This document shows positions 1 through 7,082 of a stretch of DNA of 13,744 nucleotides, one piece after another (within the stretch, counting starts at the first letter, position 1; each line of letters opens with the position of its first letter). Both the position numbers and the translations under genes were made by a program. The notes below the pieces were generated by a model that searched no databases, was not told where the DNA came from, and saw nothing but the letters and a program-made list of their open reading frames with translations. The DNA comes from Bacillota bacterium. Lineage in GTDB: Bacteria > Bacillota > Bacilli > Paenibacillales > Paenibacillaceae. The stretch spans positions 1 to 13,744 of the forward strand of contig JAEZZE010000455.1 of NCBI GenBank assembly GCA_023418755.1, written 5' to 3'.

Positions 1-16
1 GATTGATTCCAATATA

Positions 17-49
17 GAAAAAAACCCCCGACATTTCCCGTCAGGGGTT
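17..49 (-). terminator. Intrinsic terminator of the araC-family gene
   Basis: On the minus strand, 13 bases past the regulator's stop codon, there is a 10-bp stem (arms at 40-49 and 23-32, one G-T wobble) with a 7-base loop, followed directly by a run of T residues (22-18). This is a classic Rho-independent terminator ending the leftward transcript. The plus-strand version has only a weak U-tract, so it is not a good terminator for rightward transcription. Confidence 0.85.
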
Positions 50-61
50 GCGATAAGGTCG

Positions 62-916
62 TCATTTTTTATGGCGGAACGAAGACGGGGCTCGGCCGTG
101 GATTTTTTTGAACACCCGGTTAAACGTCTCGATGCTGTTGAAGCCGGCCCGGTACGCGACGCCGGTGACGGAATCGTCCCCGTCCGCCAGCAGCAGCTTG
201 GCGACGTTGGCCCGGAACGCGTTGACGTAATCGACGAAGGTGGTGCCGGTCGCCTCTTTGAAAAAGCGCGAAAAATAAGTCGAGCTGAACCCGGCGATGT
301 CCGCCGCGCTGCCGAGCGAGAGGTCCCCCGCGTATTCGGTTTCGATATATTTCAGCACCTTGTTCAGCCTGTCGAGCTGTTCGAGCCGCTTCGTTCTCTC
401 CTGAGCGGAATACGGCTCCATCGGAAGCTTCCGGACGACGAGCGCGGCGATCTCGCTTATTCTCGCCTTGAGGACGAGCTCGTGGCCGATCTCCCGTCCC
501 CGCCATTCCTCGTGAATCGTCGCGAAATGCCGTTCGACCGCATTCCTGAGCTCCTCGTCCTCCCCGGCCGGGCCGCCGCCGGCGCTCGCCCGAAGATGCG
601 GAGTCAAAATACGCTGGCCGAAAATCAGGTCCGAGAACGCGTCGAACGCCGTAATGCCGAGCTGAAGGATGATTTTATGACAGCCCCGAGGGTTGGGTTC
701 GTAATGATGAAGCTCGCAGGAGCCTACGAACAGCACGTCTCCCGTCTCCAAGGCGTAGAGCTCGTCGTTGATGCCGACGCGCATCCGGCCTTCGAGAACG
801 TGCACGATCTCGAGCTCCTGGTGCCAATGGACGGGAAAGCCGTTTTCCTCCGTGCTGACGATGATTTTGTGGGGCTGGCCCGTATTCAATGCGATTTTCT
901 CGTGCCAAGGATTCAT
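62..916 (-). CDS. AraC-family transcriptional regulator with N-terminal cupin domain
   Basis: A 284-residue one-component regulator. The N-terminal half is a cupin (AraC_binding-type) sensor: a HWHxELE motif (H30, H32, E36) opens the barrel, and a second conserved block with ELHHYEP lies near residues 68-74. The C-terminal 86 residues (199-284) carry the two AraC helix-turn-helix units, with helices around 199-222 (DIAGFSSTYFSRFFKE) and 249-271 (VAYRAGFNSIETFNRVFKK). Total length is normal for the family. The start is the ATG at 916, because GGGGGA lies just upstream and the cupin begins there; the open frame runs on upstream to 1150 but that part crosses the promoter. It is transcribed divergently from the transport operon, so it most likely activates that operon on binding a sugar in the cytoplasm. 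The ligand is unknown. It has its own promoter and terminator. Confidence 0.93.
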   Translation of the reverse strand: MNPWHEKIALNTGQPHKIIVSTEENGFPVHWHQELEIVHVLEGRMRVGINDELYALETGDVLFVGSCELHHYEPNPRGCHKIILQLGITAFDAFSDLIFGQRILTPHLRASAGGGPAGEDEELRNAVERHFATIHEEWRGREIGHELVLKARISEIAALVVRKLPMEPYSAQERTKRLEQLDRLNKVLKYIETEYAGDLSLGSAADIAGFSSTYFSRFFKEATGTTFVDYVNAFRANVAKLLLADGDDSVTGVAYRAGFNSIETFNRVFKKIHGRAPSSFRHKK

Positions 917-940
917 GGGCGATCCCCCGGATAAGAGAAG

Positions 941-962
941 TAGAATCGTTTCTTCCATTCTA
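941..962. promoter_or_regulatory. Dyad TAGAAT-N10-ATTCTA overlapping the regulator promoter
   Basis: Two 6-base inverted half-sites (941-946 and 957-962) separated by 10 bases; the right arm is also the -10 hexamer of the leftward promoter. A third copy of the half-site (ATTCTAG) occurs in direct orientation at 1032-1038, nearer the transport operon. The spacing puts the two dyad half-sites about 1.5 helical turns apart. It could be an operator, autoregulatory or for another factor, but short AT-rich hexamers can recur by chance even here. Confidence 0.35.
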
Positions 963-985
963 GCCTTCCGGCCCTCGCGCGACAA
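957..985 (-). promoter_or_regulatory. Sigma-A-type promoter of the araC-family gene
   Basis: Reading leftward, TTGTCG (980-985; 4 of 6 to the -35 consensus) and TAGAAT (957-962; 5 of 6 to the -10 consensus) are separated by exactly 17 bases. The predicted transcript start near 950 gives a leader of roughly 34 bases ending in the GGGGGA ribosome-binding site before the ATG at 916. I found no comparably good promoter for the rightward operon in 917-1136. That fits a promoter needing the activator, but may simply reflect a weak match. Confidence 0.6.
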
Positions 986-1122
986 GGGAAGAGGCGTTAT
1001 TCGCCCGGACGGACGGGTCGGCAGGAGGACAATTCTAGACTGGAAAAGCCAAGTTTCACTCCTGTTTTGCCCGAGCGGGGTTACGTTACCATGGATTAAA
1101 GCAAAGCAGAAACCGTACACGC

Positions 1123-1131
1123 GAGGGGTGA
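1123..1131 (+). promoter_or_regulatory. Ribosome-binding site that fixes a GTG start for the ATPase
   Basis: GAGGGGTGA precedes the GTG at 1137, with 8 bases between the GAGGGG core and the start. There is no in-frame ATG close upstream, and the protein family starts at this point, so this site decides the start. Confidence 0.7.
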
Positions 1132-1136
1132 AATGG

Positions 1137-2261
1137 GTGGGAAGCATCAAGTTTAATCACGTTTACAAGCATTACAGGGGAGAAACGCGCCCGGCCGTCA
1201 ACGACTTCCACCTGACGATCGAAGAGGGAGAGTTCCTGGTGCTCGTAGGCCCGTCCGGCTGCGGCAAATCCACGACTCTGCGCATGCTGGCGGGGCTGGA
1301 GGAGATCAGCGGCGGGGAGCTGTATATCGACGATAAATTCGTGAATTACGTGTCCCCGAAGGACCGGGACATCGCGATGGTATTCCAGAATTACGCCTTG
1401 TACCCCAATCTGACGGTCTACGAAAATATCGCTCTCGGCCTGAAGCTGCGCAAGACGGCCAAATTCGATATCGAGCTGCGCGTGAACCGGGTGGCGAAGG
1501 TGCTGGAAATCTCCCATCTGCTCGACCGCAAGCCGAGCCAGCTCTCGGGCGGCCAGAAGCAGCGCGTCGCCCTCGGACGCGCGATCGCACGCGAGCCGCA
1601 AGTGTTCCTCATGGACGAACCCCTGTCCAACCTGGATGCCAAGCTGAGGGCGCAGACGCGCGCGGAGTTGATCAAGCTGCAGGCCGACTTGAAGAGAACG
1701 ACCGTATACGTGACGCACGACCAGGTCGAAGCGATGACGATGGGAACGCGCATCGTCGTCATGAAGGACGGGGTCATCCAACAGGTCGCGGCGCCCAGAG
1801 AGCTCTACGACAAACCGGCCAACCTGTTCGTGGCGGGCTTTATCGGCTCTCCGCAGATGAATTTCATCGAAGGCGTCGTCACTTTGGAAGAAGGGCGCTA
1901 CTATTTTTCGAACAAAAGATTAAAGCTGCTGCTTCCGCGCGAATACGACGTCCAATTCGAGCGGATGACGAGGTCGCTGCGCAACGTCATTATGGGCGTG
2001 CGGCCCGAGCACGTGCTGCTTAAGCCGGGCGAGGCGGACGGGGACGAGTACGTCGCCGGCGTCGTGCAGATGACCGAAGTGACCGGCGCGGACAGCTACG
2101 TCTACGCGGCGATCGGCGATTATAAAGTGATCGCCCGCACGGAGCCCGAAATCTCTTACCGCAAGGACGACATTCCTGCAATCGGTTTCAATAGGGGCAA
2201 GCTGCATTTCTTCGACGAGACGACGGGCGCGTCGCTGGCGGCCGGAGGAGCGGAAGCATGA
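1137..2261 (+). CDS. Carbohydrate ABC transporter ATP-binding protein, MsmX/UgpC family
   Basis: A 374-residue ATPase that energises CUT1-type sugar importers from the cytoplasmic face. Visible motifs: Walker A GPSGCGKST (38-46), Q-loop in VFQNYALYPN, signature LSGGQ (136-140), Walker B VFLMDEP (156-162, catalytic E161), D-loop SNLDAKLR, and the H-switch THD (H194). The remaining C-terminal part is the OB/TOBE-type regulatory region of this family, including the GVRPEHV motif. Length is close to the usual 365-370 residues. The GTG at 1137 is chosen because of its ribosome-binding site and the position of the family N-terminus; GTG 1128 is an alternative. It overlaps the next gene by 4 bases. 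MsmX-type ATPases in Firmicutes are known to serve several permease pairs; here it is the only ATPase beside two pairs, so sharing is likely. Confidence 0.95.
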   Translation: MGSIKFNHVYKHYRGETRPAVNDFHLTIEEGEFLVLVGPSGCGKSTTLRMLAGLEEISGGELYIDDKFVNYVSPKDRDIAMVFQNYALYPNLTVYENIALGLKLRKTAKFDIELRVNRVAKVLEISHLLDRKPSQLSGGQKQRVALGRAIAREPQVFLMDEPLSNLDAKLRAQTRAELIKLQADLKRTTVYVTHDQVEAMTMGTRIVVMKDGVIQQVAAPRELYDKPANLFVAGFIGSPQMNFIEGVVTLEEGRYYFSNKRLKLLLPREYDVQFERMTRSLRNVIMGVRPEHVLLKPGEADGDEYVAGVVQMTEVTGADSYVYAAIGDYKVIARTEPEISYRKDDIPAIGFNRGKLHFFDETTGASLAAGGAEA

Positions 2262-5224
2262 GCATGAGGAAGATCAAGCTTTCCCGCGCCGCCCTGCGCA
2301 TCGCGATCCGTCTCGCGCTCGCCGCGGCCGTGCTGTTCGGCGGCTACCGCTGGATCAACGGCGGAGAGACCCCGATCTACGCCTCGAACGTCACCGTCGC
2401 CGATCTGCTGGCTTACGAGGAGGCGGGCGAGAAGCCGCCTTACACGCTGCTCATGCAGGAGGCCGGGGCGCCCGCCGAGCGGGGAAGCGAGGGCCGTCCG
2501 ATCGCCATCGATCCGGCGGGCTACGGCGCCTCGGATCCGGAAGCCCGGCTCGAGACGGTCGCGGACGGCGGAGCGGCGGCGCTGCATTGGCTGAACGAAG
2601 AGGGCTGGGCGGAATGGACGTTCGAGGCGCCTGCCGCCGACTGGTACGAACTGCTGATCGAGTATAAGCCGCTCGCGGGCGGCAAAGGCTCGATTATCCG
2701 GGGCGTGCAGATCGACGGCGCCTACCCCTTCGCCGAATCGGAACGGATCGAGCTGCAGCGGAATTGGAAGGATGCCAAATATCCGTACGACCGCAACGAA
2801 ATCGGCATGCAGATCCGGCCCCAGCAGGACGAACTCGACGATTGGTCGATCAAGGCGGCTTCCGACTTCTCGGTTTCTTCGGAGCCCTTGCTGTACCGTC
2901 TGGAGCAAGGCGAGCACACGATCCGCCTGGTCGGCCACAAGGAGCCTGTCGCCTTGAAGGCGCTGACGTTCAGGCCGAAGCAGCCTCTGCCGACCTATGC
3001 GGAATACGCGGCGGGCAAGCCTAAGCCGAACGAAGAAGCGATCTGGTACGGAGTGAAGGAAGCGGAAAACTTCGAACGGAAGTCCGCGCTGACGATCCAG
3101 ACCGACCATTGGAACGAGCCTTACGTCTCCCCGCTGCCGAAAGGCCATATCACCTACAACGTCCTGGGAGGACAAAGGTGGAGGCTGCCGGGCGAATGGG
3201 TGGAATGGGAGCTGCAAGTGCCGAAGGACGGCTGGTACGAGATCGACCTGAAGGCGTACCAAAACTATCGCAACGGCTTCAAAGCCTACCGGACGATCGA
3301 ACTCGACGGCGAAGTCCCGTTCCGGGAGCTGCTGCGGTATCCGATCGAATTCAACCGGGAGTTCACGATCGAGACGATCGTCGACCCCGACGGGAAGCCC
3401 TATCGCTTCTACTTGACCGAGGGCTCCCACAAGCTGCGGATGACGGCCGATTCCTCGCCGCTGCAGCCGGTGCGGCTTGCCTTGACGAGCGTGCTGCAGG
3501 ACTTGTCGGCGTTCGACCGCGACGTGCGGCGCATTACCGGCAACTACAGCGTCAAGGCATACGACGCGAACATGGACGAGAAACGCACGTGGGACATGAG
3601 GAAGTTCGACCCGGACATCGAGGCGAAGGTGGACGCCTTCGTTCGCCGGCTGTCCGATATCCGCGATTACTTGAACGACTTGAACGGCCAGAACTCGGAC
3701 ATCTCCGAGGCGCTGCTGAATTCGATCGATCTGCTGACGGACATGCGGGAAGACGTGGACATCATCCCGAACAAGATCAACGATTTTTCCACGATCCAGA
3801 GCAACATCGGCACGTGGATGACGACGCTGACGCAGCAGCCGCTGCTGCTCGACTTCATCGTCGTTCGCACGCCGGGCGCGGACCCCGGGTTCAAGGAGCC
3901 GACGGAGCTGTCGCGCATTCCGTATTCGATCGTCGATTTCGGCCGGTCGTTCGTGATGGATTACGACTTGCGCAGGCATAACCGCGAGGAAGCGTTGACG
4001 GTGTGGGTGCAGCGCGGACGCGATTACGCCGACTTGCTGCGCGAGATGATCGCGCAGGATTTCACGCCGAAGACGGGCATCGAGGTGAACGTCAACCTGA
4101 TGCCGAACCCGAACATGCTCATTCTCGGCAACGCGGCGGGCGAAGTGCCGGACGTCGCGCTCGGGGTCGGCGAAGCGACTCCCGCGGACTACGCGATGCG
4201 GGGAGCCGTCGAGGACTTGTCCGGGTACCCCGGGTTCGAGGAAGTATTCGACCGGTTCATTCCCGGCGTGCGCCGATCCATGAACTACGACGGCGGCGCG
4301 TACGGCCTGCCGGAAGTGCAAAACTTCCAGATGCTGTTCTATCGTACGGATATATTCGAAAGTTTGAAGCTGAAGGTTCCGGAGACTTGGGACGACGTTT
4401 TCGATATTTTGCCGACGCTGCAGGAGAACGGCATGACGATGAACTATCCGAAGGCGGACTTCGCGACGATGTTTTTCCAGCAGGGCGCGGAGCTCTATTC
4501 CGAGGACGGGCTGACGGGCACGCTGACGAGCGCCGAAGGAATCGCCGCGTTCAAGCGCTGGACGGAGCTGTACGACAAATACAATCTTCCGATCGACATT
4601 CCGGCGTTCTTCCAGCACTTCCGCGACGGGGACATCCCGATCGGGATCGCCGATTTCAATACGTACGTGCAGCTGCTCGTCGCCGCGCCGGAGATTACCG
4701 GGCATTGGAAAATCGCGCCGCTGCCGGGCGTGCGCCAGCCGGACGGGCAGATCGCCAGATGGTCGCCGCAAGGCTTGTCGGCCGGCATGATCATGAAGAA
4801 GAGCGGCAAGAAGGACGAAGCCTGGGAGTTCCTGAAATGGTGGACTTCCGCGGAGGTTCAAGCGAAATACGCCGGCGACATCGAATCGTTCTACGGCATC
4901 GAATTCCGCTGGAACACGGCGAACGTAGAGGCAATGAAATCCCTGTCCTGGCCGAACGACGATCTGCAAGCGCTCCGCGAACAGGCCAAGTGGGCGAAGA
5001 ATTTGCCCTACGTGCCGGGCTATTACTTCCTTGCGCGGGAGCTGGAATTCGCCTGGAACGGCACCGTGTTCGACCGGGTCCCGGCGCAGGAGTCGCTGGA
5101 GAAGGCCCAGCTGTCGCTGCAGCGTGAAATGAACCGAAGGCAGAAGGATTTCGGCATCGGCCCCGGCGCGAATTTGCGCGTGCCGCAGATCAAGCAACCT
5201 TACGAATGGGAGGAACCCCAATGA
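2258..5224 (+). CDS. Giant membrane-anchored extracellular solute-binding protein with two carbohydrate-binding-like modules
   Basis: 988 residues, over twice the usual length of a sugar-binding protein. Regions in order: basic N-terminus and one hydrophobic segment (about 15-33) with no lipobox cysteine, so a signal anchor or Sec signal; a first beta-rich module (about 64-242) with aromatic WAEWTF and WYELLIEYK strands; a second similar module (about 268-415) with GEWVEWELQV and GWYEIDLKAY strands, resembling CBM6/CBM35-type folds; a helical stretch (about 450-540); then a type-1 periplasmic-binding domain (about 580-970) with LTVWVQRG, GVEVNVN-like, PDVALGVGEATPADYAMRGAVEDLS, YGLPEVQNFQMLFYRTDIF, and the AWEFLKWWTS motif near its end. 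The start ATG at 2258 has GGAGGAG (2244-2250) in front and overlaps the ATPase stop. It probably captures an oligosaccharide for permeases 1 and 2, with the extra modules keeping a polymer near the membrane; substrate unknown. Confidence 0.88.
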   Translation: MSMRKIKLSRAALRIAIRLALAAAVLFGGYRWINGGETPIYASNVTVADLLAYEEAGEKPPYTLLMQEAGAPAERGSEGRPIAIDPAGYGASDPEARLETVADGGAAALHWLNEEGWAEWTFEAPAADWYELLIEYKPLAGGKGSIIRGVQIDGAYPFAESERIELQRNWKDAKYPYDRNEIGMQIRPQQDELDDWSIKAASDFSVSSEPLLYRLEQGEHTIRLVGHKEPVALKALTFRPKQPLPTYAEYAAGKPKPNEEAIWYGVKEAENFERKSALTIQTDHWNEPYVSPLPKGHITYNVLGGQRWRLPGEWVEWELQVPKDGWYEIDLKAYQNYRNGFKAYRTIELDGEVPFRELLRYPIEFNREFTIETIVDPDGKPYRFYLTEGSHKLRMTADSSPLQPVRLALTSVLQDLSAFDRDVRRITGNYSVKAYDANMDEKRTWDMRKFDPDIEAKVDAFVRRLSDIRDYLNDLNGQNSDISEALLNSIDLLTDMREDVDIIPNKINDFSTIQSNIGTWMTTLTQQPLLLDFIVVRTPGADPGFKEPTELSRIPYSIVDFGRSFVMDYDLRRHNREEALTVWVQRGRDYADLLREMIAQDFTPKTGIEVNVNLMPNPNMLILGNAAGEVPDVALGVGEATPADYAMRGAVEDLSGYPGFEEVFDRFIPGVRRSMNYDGGAYGLPEVQNFQMLFYRTDIFESLKLKVPETWDDVFDILPTLQENGMTMNYPKADFATMFFQQGAELYSEDGLTGTLTSAEGIAAFKRWTELYDKYNLPIDIPAFFQHFRDGDIPIGIADFNTYVQLLVAAPEITGHWKIAPLPGVRQPDGQIARWSPQGLSAGMIMKKSGKKDEAWEFLKWWTSAEVQAKYAGDIESFYGIEFRWNTANVEAMKSLSWPNDDLQALREQAKWAKNLPYVPGYYFLARELEFAWNGTVFDRVPAQESLEKAQLSLQREMNRRQKDFGIGPGANLRVPQIKQPYEWEEPQ

Positions 5225-6195
5225 ACAATACGGAGCTGACTCCCGGTTTATCGAAGCCGAGGCGGCCGCCTTCGATCGGCGCGAAGCTCGGCCGCTTCTT
5301 CGCCGACCTGCGTCGCGACGCGTTCTGCTATCTGTTCCTCGCGCCGTTCCTGATCTGCTTCATCGTCTTTATCGTCGTTCCCGTCTGCATGGCCGCCCTG
5401 CTCGGCTTTACGTCGTACGACGGGTTCGGCTCGCTGCGGTTCATCGGCTTCAACAACTACATTACGCTGTTTACGCAGGATATCATTTTCCTGACCAAGG
5501 CGCTGCCGAATACGTTCCTGTTCGCGTTGATCGTCGGCCCCGGGGGCTACATGCTGAGCTTCCTGTTCGCCTGGCTGATTCAGCAGCTCCCTCTCAAGAT
5601 CAGGGATTACTATACGCTCGCTTTCTATGCGCCTTCCATGGCGGGAGCGGTCGCGCTGTCCGTCGTCTGGATCGCCGCCTTCAGCGGCGACCGCGTCGGC
5701 TACGTCAACCGCTTCCTGCTCCAGTTGGGCTTTATCAACAATCCGATCGTCTGGCTGCAGCAACCGGAATATTTGCTCAAGGTCATGATCGTCGTGTCGC
5801 TGTGGATGAGCTTCAGCGTCGGCTTCCTGGCGATGCTGGCCGGCCTGCAGACCGTCAATCGGGAGCTGTACGAAGCCGGGCGGATCGACGGCGTATCCAA
5901 CCGGCTGCAAGAGGTATTCTACATCACGCTGCCTTCGATGAAGCCGCAGATGCTGTTCAGCGCCGTCATGACGATCGTCTCTACGCTAAAGGCGGGCAGC
6001 ATTTCCACCCAGTTGACGGGAATGGCCGTCACTCCGCAGTACGCGGGCCACTTGGTCATTAACCATATCGACGACTACGCGTTCATCCGGTTCGAGCTCG
6101 GATACGCGTCGGCCATCTCGGTCATGCTGCTGCTCGTAAGCTACTTCGCGATGAGATTCGCTTATCGGCTGTTCGGTTCGAAGGAGGAGCTGTAA
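5221..6195 (+). CDS. CUT1 sugar ABC transporter permease 1 (MalF-like position)
   Basis: A 324-residue inner-membrane permease of the binding-protein-dependent transport family. About six hydrophobic segments are visible, starting with the strongly hydrophobic FLAPFLICFIVFIVVPV. The cytoplasmic EAA loop, where the ATPase docks, is EAGRIDGVSNRLQEVFYITLP beginning at E218, with the conserved G and the terminal LP. The start ATG at 5221 overlaps the previous stop by 4 bases (ATGA) and has GGGAGGA at 5208-5214; an ATG at 5206 lies in the ribosome-binding site itself and is rejected. It forms a heterodimer with permease 2, just 3 bases downstream. Confidence 0.94.
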   Translation: MNNTELTPGLSKPRRPPSIGAKLGRFFADLRRDAFCYLFLAPFLICFIVFIVVPVCMAALLGFTSYDGFGSLRFIGFNNYITLFTQDIIFLTKALPNTFLFALIVGPGGYMLSFLFAWLIQQLPLKIRDYYTLAFYAPSMAGAVALSVVWIAAFSGDRVGYVNRFLLQLGFINNPIVWLQQPEYLLKVMIVVSLWMSFSVGFLAMLAGLQTVNRELYEAGRIDGVSNRLQEVFYITLPSMKPQMLFSAVMTIVSTLKAGSISTQLTGMAVTPQYAGHLVINHIDDYAFIRFELGYASAISVMLLLVSYFAMRFAYRLFGSKEEL

Positions 6196-6198
6196 ACG

Positions 6199-7056
6199 AT
6201 GATTCGCAAACTTCGCCGGATTTCGCCGTTCCAAGCCGCTCTGGTCGCGGCCTTCACGGGACTGGCCGCGTTCATGTCGCTGCCGATCGTTTTCATTCTC
6301 AACCATGCGTTCAAGCCGCAGAGCGAGCTGTTTCTGTTTCCGCCGAGGTTCTGGGTTCAGGACCCGTCGATGCGGAACTTCGAGATTTTGCTTCTGCACG
6401 CCTCCAATGCGACGGTTCCGTTCACCCGGTACCTGTTCAACAGCATCGTGGTCGTGCTGCTCACCCTCGTCGGCGTGATCGTCGTCAGCACGATGGCCGC
6501 CTACGTCATCGCCAAATTCCGTTTCCACTTCAAAGGACTGATCATGGGGATGATTACCCTGTCCCTGATGTTCGCGCCGGAGACGGTCAGCATTCCAAGA
6601 TACCTGATCATCAGCGGAATGCATATCAACGACACGTATTTCGGGCACATTCTGCCCGCGCTCGCGTCTCCGGTCGCCGTGTTCATGCTCATCGGCTTCA
6701 TCTCGCAAATTCCCAACGAGCTGCTGGAGGCCGCGAAGATCGACGGGGCCAGCCAACTTGGCATCTTCGCGAGAATGGTGCTTCCGCTATCGGTGCCGGC
6801 CATCGCGACGATCTCGATCTTTACGTTCCAGGGCGCGTGGGGAGACGTGGAGCCGTCGACGCTCTTCATGCAGAACGAGACGATGAGGACGCTGGCTTTC
6901 TACGTCAACAGCTTGATCAGCGGCCTTCAGAACAGCGTCTCCGGCCAGAACATGGCCGCCGCCGCCGGGTTGTTGATGTTCTTGCCGAACCTGATCATCT
7001 TCCTGCTCTTCCAAAGAAGGGTGTTGGAAACGATGGTCCATTCCGGAATCAAGTGA
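6199..7056 (+). CDS. CUT1 sugar ABC transporter permease 2 (MalG-like position)
   Basis: 285 residues with about six membrane segments. The early block FILNHAFKPQSELFLFPPRFW is the typical MalG-side periplasmic entry sequence. The EAA loop is EAAKIDGASQLGIFARMVLPL from E177, a full match to the family pattern. The C-terminus ends in LETMVHSGIK, the usual short tail of this class. AGGAGG lies at about 6182-6187, at the end of permease 1, and the ATG at 6199 follows the stop TAA by 3 bases. Partner of permease 1; probably docks with the ATPase at 1137-2261. Confidence 0.94.
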   Translation: MIRKLRRISPFQAALVAAFTGLAAFMSLPIVFILNHAFKPQSELFLFPPRFWVQDPSMRNFEILLLHASNATVPFTRYLFNSIVVVLLTLVGVIVVSTMAAYVIAKFRFHFKGLIMGMITLSLMFAPETVSIPRYLIISGMHINDTYFGHILPALASPVAVFMLIGFISQIPNELLEAAKIDGASQLGIFARMVLPLSVPAIATISIFTFQGAWGDVEPSTLFMQNETMRTLAFYVNSLISGLQNSVSGQNMAAAAGLLMFLPNLIIFLLFQRRVLETMVHSGIK

Positions 7057-7082
7057 CCATTCAGCAAAGGAAGTCGGAACCG

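Noticed and set aside
1031..1064. Possible catabolite-repression (cre) site
   Set aside because: I looked for the TGWNANCGNTNWCA pattern in 917-1136 and saw no acceptable match.
768..1136. Upstream extension of the ATPase frame
   Set aside because: Overlaps the regulator on the other strand and lies before the family N-terminus; the GTG at 1137 has a ribosome-binding site.
917..1150. 78-residue N-terminal extension of the AraC regulator
   Set aside because: The added region crosses a good sigma-A promoter and the divergent intergenic DNA, and shows no similarity to the cupin domain, which starts at the ATG at 916.
2156..5221. Open minus-strand frame of 1021 codons covering the whole giant binding-protein gene
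   Set aside because: Antisense shadow: a GC-rich sense gene with almost no TTA, CTA or TCA codons in the matching phase. The translation is Arg/Val/Leu-rich without domain motifs, while the plus-strand product has clear ones.
6837..7082. Upstream extension of the YIP1-protein frame
   Set aside because: It overlaps permease 2 and would bury the signal peptide that begins exactly at the ATG at 7083.
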